Below are positions 8,401-19,782 of a stretch of DNA of 31,262 nt, piece by piece (the stretch's first letter is position 1; each line of letters opens with the position of its first letter). The stretch spans positions 1 through 31,262 of the forward strand of contig MU836270.1 in the NCBI GenBank assembly GCA_029204225.1. The letters run 5' to 3'. Source of the DNA: Diphasiastrum complanatum (taxonomy: Eukaryota; Streptophyta; Lycopodiopsida; Lycopodiales; Lycopodiaceae). The notes beneath the pieces were generated by a model that made no database searches, was not told where the DNA came from, and worked only from the letters and a program-made list of their open reading frames with translations. The translations under genes and the position numbers were made by a program.

Positions 8401-8857
8401 GATAGTCTAGCTTTCCTTCAATCAATTGCTCCATCTCTCTGATATGATACTTAGTTTCAATTTTTCGTATCACATTTAATCTAATGTGAATGCCAACATA
8501 GTCACAGTTATTGTGTATACCATATTTTATGTAACTGTACATACTGTATTTCTATAGCTGTAACTAGTATAGTTAGAAAATTTCATTATACTAACCAGCA
8601 TAGTCAAGTAAATTTAACTTGAGGTATTGACGTCGGGCAGATTAGCACGTGTCGGGCAAGAAGAAGAAACCAATGGGATAAGTCCATGCTGCCCGGACAC
8701 AAATTTCAGAGTTTTCTATATTGCATTTTTATTTCTCAGTTAATTTGAACTACGTTACGTAGATTTCAAATCTATGCATTTTGATTGGGCCTGGTGACGG
8801 TCGAAACTAAAGAAAAATAATAATTTATATAATCTAATTGATATATTGTATCTAATG
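8401..8857. other. Interval without recognised features
   Basis: AT-rich sequence between the LINE fragment and the copia D 5' LTR. I see no coding motif or terminal repeat. Confidence 0.5.
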
Positions 8858-9092
8858 ATTTGTATATTTGGCAATTGAGGCCAATTTTCATATTAGACTT
8901 AAAGTTTGACTTTTCAAAGTTATATTAGTTTAAAAGCATTTGAATAAACACTTTTTTAAAGCGTGGAAAAGTGTAGTACATGAGTTTTAGAAGATTCAAA
9001 TTTGAATGTTGGAGACATTGAATCTAGTCCACATTAATGCTAGGGTTTTTGTTATGGAGGGAAACCAAACTCATTAATGAGTCATGGATTGG

Positions 9093-9102
9093 CTATATAT
9101 AG
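9093..9102 (+). promoter_or_regulatory. TATA element of copia D 5' LTR
   Basis: CTATATATAG, identical in the 3' LTR at 13242-13251. In both LTRs the TC tract begins 27 bases downstream, where transcription should start. Confidence 0.55.
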
Positions 9103-9125
9103 TTGTACACTCATGGGAAGAGACA

Positions 9126-9259
<134 letters not shown>

Positions 9260-9805
9260 ATGCTTATACATGAGTTCTCTTGGGTTCATCTATCCATTGG
9301 TGCACAATATTTGTGATATCTTGCAATGTTGTCTGTAGAATGCTCATTCTATGCTATTTTCGGATTCACACATGTGAAGTACAATAGCTTCCTGTTTTGT
9401 ACAGATAGCAACTTCATCATATCATCTGTTTGATGTTTGATGTTTGATTAGGTTCTTATTAATTTTGCATCTCTTTCATTAAGTAGATATTGATTTTTCT
9501 ACATTCGCAACATTGATAGGATTGATCTCTTTGTAACCAAAGATCAGGTTATGGATTTGGATCTTTAATGATCTGAATTTCTTCACATGCTAGAGCAAGC
9601 TAGATTGACTCCCACTCAAAAATCAAGTTTTTTGCATATGTGGATTGGATCTTTTGTAGGTCAAAACTCAATTTAGGTCAATGCACTTGAGGAATTCCAA
9701 TTTCACACCATACTTGCTAGAAATAGCCAATTTTTGATGCATTAGGAAGGTCTCACTTGAGGCTACAAGATTCTATATCAAGTTTTTAGCAATTGCATGT
9801 AGAAT

Positions 9806-10525
9806 TTGAAATGTTCAATTTTTTGTGGTTTTGTCAAAACTCTAATTTTGATTGGATCTCTATTTTGTGAAGTTATTGAGAATGTTACCAATGAACTTCT
9901 CAAGGAAGTTGGTAAGAGTACTTCATCAAAGGATGCTTGGGATTCATTAAAGAAGCTTTATGAATCCAAGTCGACTCTAAGAAGACAAATCTTTCAAATT
10001 TTGCAAAAGAATGAAGAGTCTAAATATTTTTGTTTTGAGAGTGAAGGCTTTGAATGATGAGTTATCTTGCATTGATGAGAGCATTAAGGAAGGAGAGCTT
10101 GTTCAAGTTATTCTTAATGGTTTTTTGGCTCATGCTAACATTGTACAAAGTCTTGCCATTCAAAGAACTTTGCCAAGTTTGATTGATCTTCAAGAGATCT
10201 TGATCAAGAATATAAGCTTCAAGAAAGAGGTGGATCATCAACATCTCAATTTGGAGAAGAGGCTATGTTCATCCATGGCAAATTCAAGGGCAAAAGCAAA
10301 AGCAAGTGGTCTAAAGGGCAAGATCAAGGGGAGGCTTCTTCAAATGGCAAAAAGACAGACATGTCAAAGTTAAAGTGCTTCTATTGTGGCATCAAAGGAC
10401 ACTTTTCAAGTGAGTGCCACAAGAAGAAGAGAGATCAAGGAGACAAACAAGGTAATCTTACTCATGATGAAGATGGTTTGGATGTTCAAAACTCAAATGA
10501 TGATGCTTTTGTGATGTCTTCATGA
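9806..10525 (+). pseudogene. Copia D gag
   Basis: This is the capsid/nucleocapsid polyprotein of the element. The first part reads DAWDSLKKLYESKSTLRRQI, typical of the copia UBN2-type gag domain. After a frameshift near 10015 it continues RVKALNDELSCIDESIKEGE and, after a second near 10260, a Lys/Gly/Ser-rich stretch. The CCHC zinc knuckle CFYCGIKGHFSSEC is intact at about 10376-10417; it binds RNA in this family. The frame stops at TGA 10523-10525, directly before the protease frame in the same phase. The true start is upstream of 9806 and I could not place it. Two frameshifts make it a pseudogene. Confidence 0.85.
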
Positions 10526-12000
10526 ATGCTTGCTAATGATGGAGATCTAGATCTAGATAGTGGAGCAAGTTCACAAATGATTTTTCACAAAGAGTACTTC
10601 ACTTCTTTGTTGGTATATGGAGATGACAAGAAAGTGATCTACACGGCCAATGATGGTGAGTGTGCAATCAAAGGGATTGGCACAATTCCTATTTCTCTCT
10701 CTACAAATAGGAATGTTCATTTGAAGGATGTTTTGTTCATACCTTCCATTACCAAGAGTTTACTTAGTGTGAGTCAATTACTAAGTAGATGTTTCAAAGC
10801 TAAGTTTGATGGAGATTCTTGCATGATCAAAAGGAAGGATGTCTTGATTGCAAAAGGTAAAAGGCAAGTAAAGTTGTTCAAACTAGGTGCTTGTGTTATT
10901 GTTAACCAAGTTGGATGTGTGGCAAGTGAGCAAATACCTATTCAAGAGGTTTGGCATAAAAGGATAGGGCACCTCAACTTCAAGTCATTGGAGATAATGG
11001 CTAAGAAGCAAGTTGTGATTGGCCTTCCAAGATCCTTAACTAGCATCAATCATGTTTGTGAGTCTTGTGCTTTGTCAAAGTCACATAGACTACCTTATAC
11101 TAGATCTACATTGTACATTCAGATATTCATGGAATTACTACAACTAGCAATAGTGGAGCTAAGATGTTTGTAACTTTCATTGATGATTTTAGTAGATTTT
11201 GTTGGATCTATCTACTAAAGAGCAAAGATGAAGTGTATGATGTCTTTGTGAAGTTAAGAATGCAAGGAAGAACCAATTTTTCACAAAGATCAAGTGCTTG
11301 AGGAGTGACAATGGTGGAGAGTAGATATCTACCAAATTCAAGGCTTTTTGTGTTGAGAATGGGATCAAGAGGAAGTACACAACTCTAAGGACACCACAAC
11401 AAAATGGAGTGGCCGAGAGGAAGAATAGAACTTTATGTGAAAGTGCCAAAGCCATGAGGTTAGGTGCTAATCTTCCAAAACCATTTTGGGATCAAGCTTT
11501 GTTGTGTAACTTTCTATGCAATAGGTGGCCGAGTGCTATATTGGATGGAAAAACACCATTTGAGATGCTATTCAAGAGGAGGCCTAGTGTCAACTTTCTT
11601 AAAACTTCTGGATGTACTTGCTATACTCTTGATGATAGGACAATGGAGGATCCATCTTCAAGGAAAGGCATATTTGTTGGATATTTGTTGTGAGGTGAGT
11701 AAAGCCTATAAGGTTTAAATTCCTACTACTAATAGGGTGATTGTTGGTAGAGATATCATTTTTGATGAGGAGAATATTCCAAAGGTGTCTTCAAGTAATG
11801 ATGTTGTGGATGAATATAATATTCTTGATGGTGATGACATGGATCCTACTTTAGATTGTGATGATGAAGGACCTTCATAAAGTCAAAAGCCAAGGAGAAC
11901 ATCAAGGCAAAGGCAAACACCTTCAAGGCTCACATATGATGAGAAGGGTAAGCAAGTGGAAGTGACTCATTTTGCTTTTCTCACATGCTTTGGTGAATAG
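10526..12000 (+). pseudogene. Copia D protease and integrase
   Basis: The aspartic protease triad appears as LDSGASSQM (Asp at 10556). It is followed by the gag-pre-integrase module WHKRIGHLNFKSLEIMAKKQ with CESC. After a frameshift near 11110 the integrase core reads VHSDIHG (first Asp), FVTFIDDFSRFCWIYLLKSK, CLRSDNGGE (second Asp) and TPQQNGVAERKNRT (catalytic Glu), then PKPFWDQALLCNFLCNRWPS and RKGIFVGYLL. Downstream VIVGRDIIFDEENIPKVSSS is the usual linker to RT. A TAG interrupts the SDNGGE segment and further stops lie near 11690-11720 and 11878. By my reading all three catalytic residues survive as codons even though the frame is broken. Confidence 0.88.
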
Positions 12001-12929
12001 TCTTATGTAGATGATGTTATGCAAGTGGATGAATGTTCTCATAGTTTTCTAGCAAGTAATGGATCTAGAAAACAAGTTTTGTTCAATTAATTTGATGGTC
12101 AAGTGGAAGATCAAGAGGTTGATCTCAAAGGGCTTCAACAAGGCAAAAGGGAAGTTGGCAATTTGGAACTAGTCAAGAGCATCAAAGGAGAGTCAATTGG
12201 AAAAGATGTTATGGATCTATTTTTGAAGGTTATTGAAGAGTCAAGTAAGGTCAAAGGAGTAGCAAGGAAGTTTGTTCAAGTTTACTTTATTTGTTCTGTC
12301 TCATGTTTGAGCAATTTCATGTGGATGTGTGCAAATCGTCAAGATATGGGTAAAACTAGCTACATTGGTGAGCATCATTTGGATGTTGGAGTTGTACTAG
12401 CATTCCTAGTTTTGTTGATGGAGATGAATCTATTGGAGGCTCATTATATCACTCAACCATGGGTAAGTTCTCAAGTGTTGAGCTACTTGGTGATTGTCAA
12501 TTTTTGGTGATTTCATGGTCATTTTCTTGTGTCAGAAGGACTAGTGCTACCATTAGTTATATGGAGTCATGTGTTGCTAGATTTACATCATTGATGTACT
12601 GACTTACTCATGGATTTCCAAGGTTTGATGGTTTATTGTGGCAAGATGGAAACAGAGGCTCATTCATGGAGTTTTATGGTGGAGACATATCAAGAAAGGG
12701 TAAAGAGGGAGGATACAAGCAAGCAAATGGTTATCACTCACATTTATTGTTTGCTTGCTGTAATTTTTCAGAGAGTTCAAAGTTGATAGCATGGAGGAAT
12801 CATCTCATTTACATTCTATTTGGTTCTTCATATTCTATTCACATATTGACATGTAAAATTGATGTAAGAGATAGTCAAGCATCCAAAGTGGACACTATTC
12901 TCTATATCAATTATGGAAGCTACTTTAAA
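12001..12929 (+). other. Copia D segment where RT should be, unrecognised
   Basis: An open frame at 12103-12510 encodes about 135 residues, beginning with an acidic/basic stretch (EDQEVDLKGLQQGKREVGN) and ending hydrophobic. A second frame covers 12636-13019. I recognise no RT box (FSPVVK, YGLKQ, YVDD) and no RNase H box. The segment may be replaced sequence or decayed beyond recognition. Confidence 0.45.
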
Positions 12930-13019
12930 AATTTGGGAAAATACTTGTCTATGAAGCATAGGACTTCACTTGGAGTGTTCTCAAATTCTATGCTAAAACT
13001 AGTTAAAGAAGGAGTGTGA
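12930..13019 (+). pseudogene. Copia D pol carboxyl terminus
   Basis: The frame reads KHRTSLGVFSNSMLKLVKEG V and stops at TGA 13017-13019. The LGV and final EGV or GGV pattern is the usual end of copia RNase H. The purine tract AAAGAAGGAG (13005-13014) overlaps its last codons, and the 3' LTR opens at the same TGA. So the pol end is retained although the RT is gone. Confidence 0.55.
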
Positions 13020-13609
13020 GACATTTCAACTAGTTTTGCTATTTTGGTCACATTTGTATATTTGGCAATTGAAGCTCATTTTCATAATAGACTTAGAGTT
13101 TGACTTTTCAAAGTATATTAGTCTAAAAGCAAATAAATAAACACTTTTGAAAGTGTGGAAAAGTGTAGTACATGAGTTTTAGAAGATTCAAATTTGAATG
13201 TTATGGAGGGAAACCAAACTCATTAATGAGTCATGGATCTGCTATATATAGCTTTACACTTAGTGGAAGAGACACATTCTCTCTCTCTTATCTCACTTCA
13301 TGCTTATACATGAGTTCTCTTGGGTTCATCTATCCATTGATGCACTATATTTGTGATATCTTGAAATCTTGTGTGTAGAATGCCCATTTTATGCTATTTT
13401 TTAATCCACACATGTGAATATAGTAGCTTACTATTTTTTACGGACAACAACTTCATCATGTCATATGTTGATGTTTGATCAGTTTCTTATTGAGTTTGCA
13501 TCTCTTTCATTAAGTAGATGTTGATTTTTCTACATTGGCAGGATTGATCTCTTTGTAACCAAAGATTAGGTTATGGATTTGGATCTTAATTGATCTGAAT
13601 TTCTTCACA
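13017..13609 (+). repeat. Copia D 3' LTR
   Basis: It starts TGAGACATTTC right after the purine tract and ends TTCTTCACA. It matches the 5' LTR from 13052 onward. The TATA element is at 13242-13251, the TC tract has five units, and the 43 bp block is absent. The base following the LTR begins AGGTATTAGATTC, which resembles a degraded initiator tRNA-Met primer site. Confidence 0.85.
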
Positions 13610-14989
13610 AGGTATTAGATTCATGATGACCCTTGGCATGGTACTACTTGACTAGCTTTTGTCAACTTCACATTGTTCAAGAAACAAGCTACTTGTGAAG
13701 AAAATAAGATCACAAAAACCTAATTATGCCCTTTGATCTTTGCTTAGTAAGAGAGCATATCTAGCATCATTACAAATGTAGAAATCAAGCATCAACTACA
13801 CATAGAAGATGAAAACTCAATAAGAACTTGTCGAAATCACTTATGTATGATAATTTATTGTTTTTGTCTTGCATAATCTTCACACATGACAACTTAGAAA
13901 AAGTAGGCAAGCCCATGTAAATTGTTGGGGGTGAATGAATGATTACGGTGGTGGTACAGAACAAAATGCCGAGATGGAAGTCGTGCACAATGTCCACCTG
14001 CGGAAGAGGTTCCGTAGGTGAACACAAACAATTTGGCACTTTGTGAAAGCGTAATGAATCCTTCAGAGCTAGAGCTTAGTTCAACACTAAATAACAATCA
14101 TAGAAACAGTTTAATCTACGAATAAGCTATCTGCATAACATGAATCAACTGATCAAAACAAAATGAAATGATGCATTCAAAAAATACAACATGACTCAAA
14201 TTACTGGAACAATAATCAAATAAGGTGATTAAGAGTACCACTTTGAATGCAGACAGGGTCGCGTTCTTCCTAAATCAGTACTCTTATGAAACAGAGAGAA
14301 ATAACGAATTATTGCACTCTGATGTTCTAATCAAAATGAATAAAAAATAATCATGTTGTTATTTTGATTTGAAGTATATCTATTATTTACATTGCTAGAT
14401 GTAAGTAAGTAAGAGTAATCAGTATCTAAGATCGAGAGAGAAGAGTAGATAATTGGTACTGCTTTCTTCCTTTACGCAAGCAACGAGACCGCCTTGGACC
14501 ACAAGTTATGTTCTTGCGGGACCTTGTGATGACTACAAATATATGTACTTTACAAATGGGATTAAGGCACTATGTGTTCTTAGCAGTCGCCAAATGTTCG
14601 AGTCGACTTTTAGAGTTGGCATGCGACTTAGTCGACGAAGTCGAATGAGGTGGTTTTAAAAGTGGGCTTAGATTGCTTTGCATTTCAATGTTTTGTTTTG
14701 AAAGAAAGCTTAAATCTCTCTCGTGTCAATGTTTTCTAGAAGTTACATTATTGGCACATGTGTTGCTTGAAATATATTTGATTTCATAATTGTTTGAGAA
14801 ATCAACCTTACATGAAAATAATATCTTATGCTTTTCGTCAATTTTGATAACAAAAGATCTCTTATGTGCACTAACTATCGCATTATAATCACTCTTTTGT
14901 GGTGAGACGTATATGCTAGAAATGGTACTTGGGAGCAAATTTGGTTCGTTGTGCTATTGTTGTGGATATTGTTGTTATGTTAAAGGGTA
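13610..14989. other. Region between copia D and copia E, no gene
   Basis: No coding motif is supported. It starts with a primer-site-like sequence after the LTR and contains a short stretch resembling the 3' end of 18S rRNA in permuted order (13996-14023). The several short minus-strand frames around 13785-14097 show no recognisable domain. Confidence 0.45.
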
Positions 14990-17220
14990 GTGTTGATAGC
15001 ATGGTGCTCGACACATGATAAGGTGGCAAGATTTGGTTCAAGCAATTCACACCAACCAAGAATAAGACAAGGTTCTCAAGCTAATGGCAATGAATGCCAA
15101 TCCATGGCATGTTACCCATTCTGATCAAAAGATAATGGTGAAATTTAACAATAGACAAAACATGTGAGATGAATTTGAAGTCATTGCAAATGGTTATATG
15201 AATGAGATTTTTGGGTTATGCAAGGTAAATGTGATCCTTACAAATCATAGTGGGCTAGCTATGATCAAGATATATCAAAATAGCTTGTGGCACATTTATT
15301 AGCCCACTTAACTCCAAGAGTCCGTAGTTGCTTCACAAATTAGAATGGTAATGGGACTACACAAATTGGATGATTGAAAGGAGCCCATTTGTGAAGGATG
15401 TATATCTAGAAAATAGCACAAAAAAAAGTCAATAAGAAAGGGACAACTAGAGCCAAGAATATACTTGAGTTGATCCACTTGATCTATGCGAGCCAATGAT
15501 GACCATGTCTATTAATGACTACTCATGCAAGATATTGATCTACAATATCAAAGACAAATCAATGGCATTCGAGTGCTTCCAACACTTCAAAACAATGGTC
15601 GAGAACCAAACAAAAGCCTAGATCCAAATGTCGAGATCATACCATGGAGAGTATCATTCTACAACGTTTATCAACTTTAGCAAGAATCATAAAATCAAAC
15701 ACCAATTTGTGAAGCAATTACACTTCAATAGAATGGTATAGCTAAAGAACAGATTGTAATGTTGTGGAAGCTTCAAGAGCAACGATGGTAGACATGGAGG
15801 CAACTAAATCCTATTGGATGGTGGTTCATACGACAACAAACTTGTAGAATTGAAAACCTATAGTGGTAATGCCAAATTGCACGTCTGACGAAGCATTCAC
15901 AAGAAGCAATCTTGTGAGTTTGGATGCAAGGTGTATGTTCACATACCAAAAAGGAGAGACAAAAGATGTAGTCCAACATAGTGAAATGAATCTTCACAGG
16001 GTATGATGATTAAGTAAAAGTATTGATCCTATGATCTAATTACCAAATGAAAGCACATCAATCAGGATGTTACATTTTATGAACCCCATAGGTTCAACGA
16101 TGAAAAAAGGAAAGAGAATGATCTTCCAAAACACCTTTTAAAAATGAAGATAATGATGAAGCGTTGCCACCTCATATTTAGCAAGAAGTAGATGACAAAG
16201 GGTGTTGCACACCTCCAATTGCAAAATCAAGATGGAGGAACACAATCAATGAGATACCAACATTAGGCCTCAATATGTGGAGGTGCACGTTGGAGGAGAG
16301 ATACACCCCTTGGTTCAAAGTAGTAAGAAATTGCTAGTGAGAAGCATAAAGATAAAGGTGCACCTTGGAATACTACCCACCTCATAGTGGATCACCTCAT
16401 TATAAGCTACCAAAGTGATACATGAAACTTATCATTGACACGAAACATGAAGGAATTGAGTCCAATAAAGAGGGAGAGTTGTGTTGATCCGCACGAGAAA
16501 AGAAATAGCTTGATAGATGCTAGGTAAGTCTTGCACTCATGAGTGATATCATCTAGTCCAAGGAGCCTTCTTGCTAGTAAGAAACCAAGGATAATGGAAT
16601 TTGCCAAAGCCAATAAAAGAGGAGATAGACTCCATCAAGCACCATCATGGTACATGGGAGGTAGTCGGGTATTCGAAACGAAGTACAATGCAAGTGAGAC
16701 CCTGGTCAAGCACAAGGCAAAGATTGTTGTGAAGGGGTATGTGCATAATAAGCATGTGGATTAGGAGACCTTTGCTCTTGTAGCAAAGTGGACTGACTAC
16801 CCTACACCTAAACATCACATCAGTGACAATGTTTGATGTACATAGAACCATTGTTTCTAAATGGAGGAGTTGAAGAGGAGGTCTACATGGTACAACCAAC
16901 TGGGTTTGTACTACAAGGTCAAGAAAACAAGGCTTGTGGACCTAAGAAAGCATTATATGGGTTAAAGTAAGTGCCTCACACATGGTATAGCCATTTTGAT
17001 AAACTCTTTTATCTAAGGGCTTGGCATGTGTGTATGAGAATTGGCCTGGGAGTATAGATGGGATGTTTCTTTCACATTGGAAGTGATAGCTTCTCTTGAT
17101 CACTCAAGAAACAAGAGGCAATAACCCTATCCAATATTGAAGCTCAATACAAAGCACTATGCTCAGCAATGCGAGAGGCTACATGACTAGTGATCGAGTT
17201 TAGAGGACTAATTTAGGGTA
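14990..17220 (+). pseudogene. Copia E, heavily degraded gag-pol
   Basis: Scattered copia motifs appear in order on the plus strand across changing frames. A protease-like GARHM segment lies near 15005. The integrase region, about 15470-15610, reads LDLCEPMMTMSINDYSCKIL and KSMAFECFQHFKTMVENQTK. The RT region, about 16690-17000, reads HKAKIVVKGY, ETFALVAKW, EEEVYMVQPTGFVLQGQENK and KKALYGLK. Near 17100-17190 RNase H reads SLKKQEAITLSNIEAQYKAL. Together these outline a complete pol, but stops and frameshifts occur every few dozen codons. No LTR of its own is evident. It lies on the same strand as copia D but is far more decayed, so it is probably an older insertion. Confidence 0.8.
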
Positions 17221-18829
17221 ATCATGGGGTTTCTTAAATAAAAAAAGTATTTAACACTAGAGTTGTTTTCAGCACACTTTTGTATGAAACCATGAAAAGA
17301 CAGGATTTTTTTGGTGTATTTTCCAAAATTTAAAATGGTAGTCTATTTGAGACATAAAAATAGCATTCATCCACAACATTATCAAAATGTGATTAGGAGT
17401 TTGGATACTGGGAAATGAAGTGGAAAGCATGTAAGAAAATAAAATAAAAAGGGGTGCAAGGAACACAAAACTAGACCATATAAAAAATTTACATGCATAA
17501 AAGAGAATGTAGAAAGACATCAACAGAAGTTCAAATCTAAGTCTCCAAATGTGACATACTGATTACAATTTTTTTTCACCTCAAAGTTTGAAGTTTGATT
17601 CCAATTTTTTGCATGGAAATGAAATTTAATATGTATATGAGCTCAAAAGTTCTTACACATACACTTCAAATGTTGTGGGTCTCTTACACGTAAATATCAT
17701 CACACTGACATGTACTATTGTCTACATGTTTCCACTCTATTGATTCCCAAATCATGATGTCAAACACACTTTTAAAGTCCATTGTAGTGATAATATTATT
17801 TATTTATTTATTTGAGAAGTTCAATAATTATTCACTTTTTCAACTCATACCATGCTTAGTCTAAGACTAAGCCATTCTCATATGTCTATGAAGCACATTT
17901 ATTGTTTGTTTGCACAATATTAGTGTGATATATTTTAAACTAAGAACAATCTTTGAAAATTAAGTAGTAGTTATTATTTAAAGCTGCTCAAGTCACAAAG
18001 TTTTCCTCTTGCTACTAGTCACTTAGGACATTTTTTTCTTATTTGTCTTCATCTGAAAAAGTTGTTGTCATGTGAAAACATGAAACTTACGATATATTCA
18101 AATGACATACTGAACTCATCATGGTCAATCATAACAATGGACATCTTGATCTTATGGAGAATTTTAGTTCGAATATGTCTCTCCCCAAACAAAAATCCAA
18201 AGCAAGATGCTTCCATTGACATGCTAGATCTTACAACAATTGTCTTGCTTGCTCAAGTCATCTCAAAGAATTTGAATTTGTTGTTCAACTTGATAAATCA
18301 AGTATCGTTTACACACACTTTCAAACATGCCACACATTTTGAATAGACCATACACAAAAAAAAAAACTATGTCACAATCAAACACTATGGCTTTGACATC
18401 ATATTTATAATATTTAGCTAGGTCTACATGTGCTGGTGCAATTTTTCACATAGTACAAAATGACAATCTTTGCTTGGAGCTAAGGGGACTTGAAGACTTT
18501 TTACCTAACCCTCCTAAAGAAACTCATAATATCTATATTTTAGAAGTTAATTTTTAATTTGTTTGCCCTTAGAAGGAGATAATCATGTACATAAATTTTC
18601 ATATTGCAACTAAAATGATTTCAGGATTTTGCCAGAATATTAACATATGAACCTAGAATCACCATCATATGCTCCATGCTTAAAGCAAAATAGGACTATT
18701 TAAGCTTACACTCAAGTCGAAGCAAGTTTTATAGTGCTTAATGGTACATTCATAATAGTTATGTCCTCAAAAGTTTGAAATAGTATATGATGATAAACAT
18801 ATAGAAGAACAAAAGTGTGTGCTCGAATT
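17221..18829. other. AT-rich interval, nothing recognised
   Basis: Low-complexity AT-rich DNA with a short TTTA run near 17800-17815 and an A11 run near 18355. I see no gene, terminal repeat or RNA. Confidence 0.55.
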
Positions 18830-18988
18830 TATCTATTTAGAATATTTATCAGGTCTTGCCTATGCACCTGTGACAATATCATACAACTCCTTGGCCATTA
18901 GCACAGTTCTCATCTTAAATGTCCACATATGGTAATTAGATCCATCAAGCTTGTCCACAATGGGACTAACTTTCCCTTGGGAATCCAT
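18830..18988 (-). pseudogene. Copia C gag amino terminus
   Basis: An ATG at 18986-18988 (minus) opens MDSQGKVSPIVDKLDGSNYH, then MWTFKMRTVLMAKELYDIV. This is the canonical start of plant copia gag (KLDGSNY.W...M...L). A TAG follows after GA, and similarity fades near 18830 with further stops. It lies 186 bases downstream of the primer-binding site, a normal leader length. The rest of gag and all of pol are missing. Confidence 0.75.
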
Positions 18989-19174
18989 GTGGAATTTAGT
19001 CTAAGTGATAATGATTACTATCAGTGACTTAAGAGTGAAAATTGAATGCGATTTACAGAACAACAAAACAATTATTCTATCAAATGATAGAACCATGTTC
19101 TGTGGGAAGCTTATAAAGCTATGAAAATAGCTCTGATATAGAACCGCTTCTGATACAATGTGGGAATCAGATAA

Positions 19175-19186
19175 GCTCTGATACCA
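19175..19186 (-). other. Primer-binding site (initiator tRNA-Met)
   Basis: The minus strand reads TGGTATCAGAGC immediately after the CA that ends the LTR. This is the classical 12-base complement of plant initiator tRNA-Met used by copia elements. A second, imperfect copy of the LTR/PBS junction lies at 19146-19165. Confidence 0.88.
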
Positions 19187-19782
19187 TGTCGGAGAAAATT
19201 CATGGATGAATGGATGGGTCAAACGATCGAATCGAAACGATCCTACTACCGCATGATAGCGATGGTCGACTGATTTGCTCGGTGCATGGACTACTACAAC
19301 AGTAGGTGAACACATAATCTGAATGCAAAACCAGACAATAATTTATTCAGATTGATGTATAGAAATACAAATCTGGGAGCACAATACAATAGCGAGCAAA
19401 ACCGCGTGCTCAAAAAGCTAACCACGTTATGTAACAGCTCATAGCTTATTCTAACAATCAGTCTAAAAGAAAGAATAATCGACGCATGAAAGCATCTACT
19501 GTGTCTGTCTCTGATAAGCTGATATCTCAGCGGCTATGGGCGCTTGAGTATGTTGCAGGGTGATTGCAAATAATATGTGGGAGGTAGGTCCTGCCTCCAA
19601 CATGCGGCCGACCGCCTCATTTAAGGAGGCTTCCACTGAAGGCCACCTCTAGTGGCAACCTCCAACATGTGGCTCAACTTGATGACTCTTTGTTGAACCA
19701 CTCTCAAATTCCTGAGTGATATTATGTATTTAGAGATATTATGTATTTATTAGGTATTGGTCATTGGGAGTGACATCTAACA
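19187..19782 (-). mobile_element. Copia C 5' LTR (596 bp)
   Basis: The inner edge is fixed by the primer site: plus-strand TGTCGG starts at 19187. The outer edge is most likely ACATCTAACA ending at 19782, so that the minus strand opens TGTTAGATGT, a common copia LTR start. The block at 19377-19419 is shared with LTRs A and B, showing a related family. On the minus strand it reads LTR, primer site, gag start, so this is a 5' LTR whose element continues toward lower coordinates before truncation. Confidence 0.72.

Noticed and set aside
16407-17523. Minus-strand open frames across and beyond copia E
   Set aside because: In the copia E part the plus strand carries clear RT and RNase H motifs in order, so the minus frames are shadows; the one beyond 17220 has no motif.
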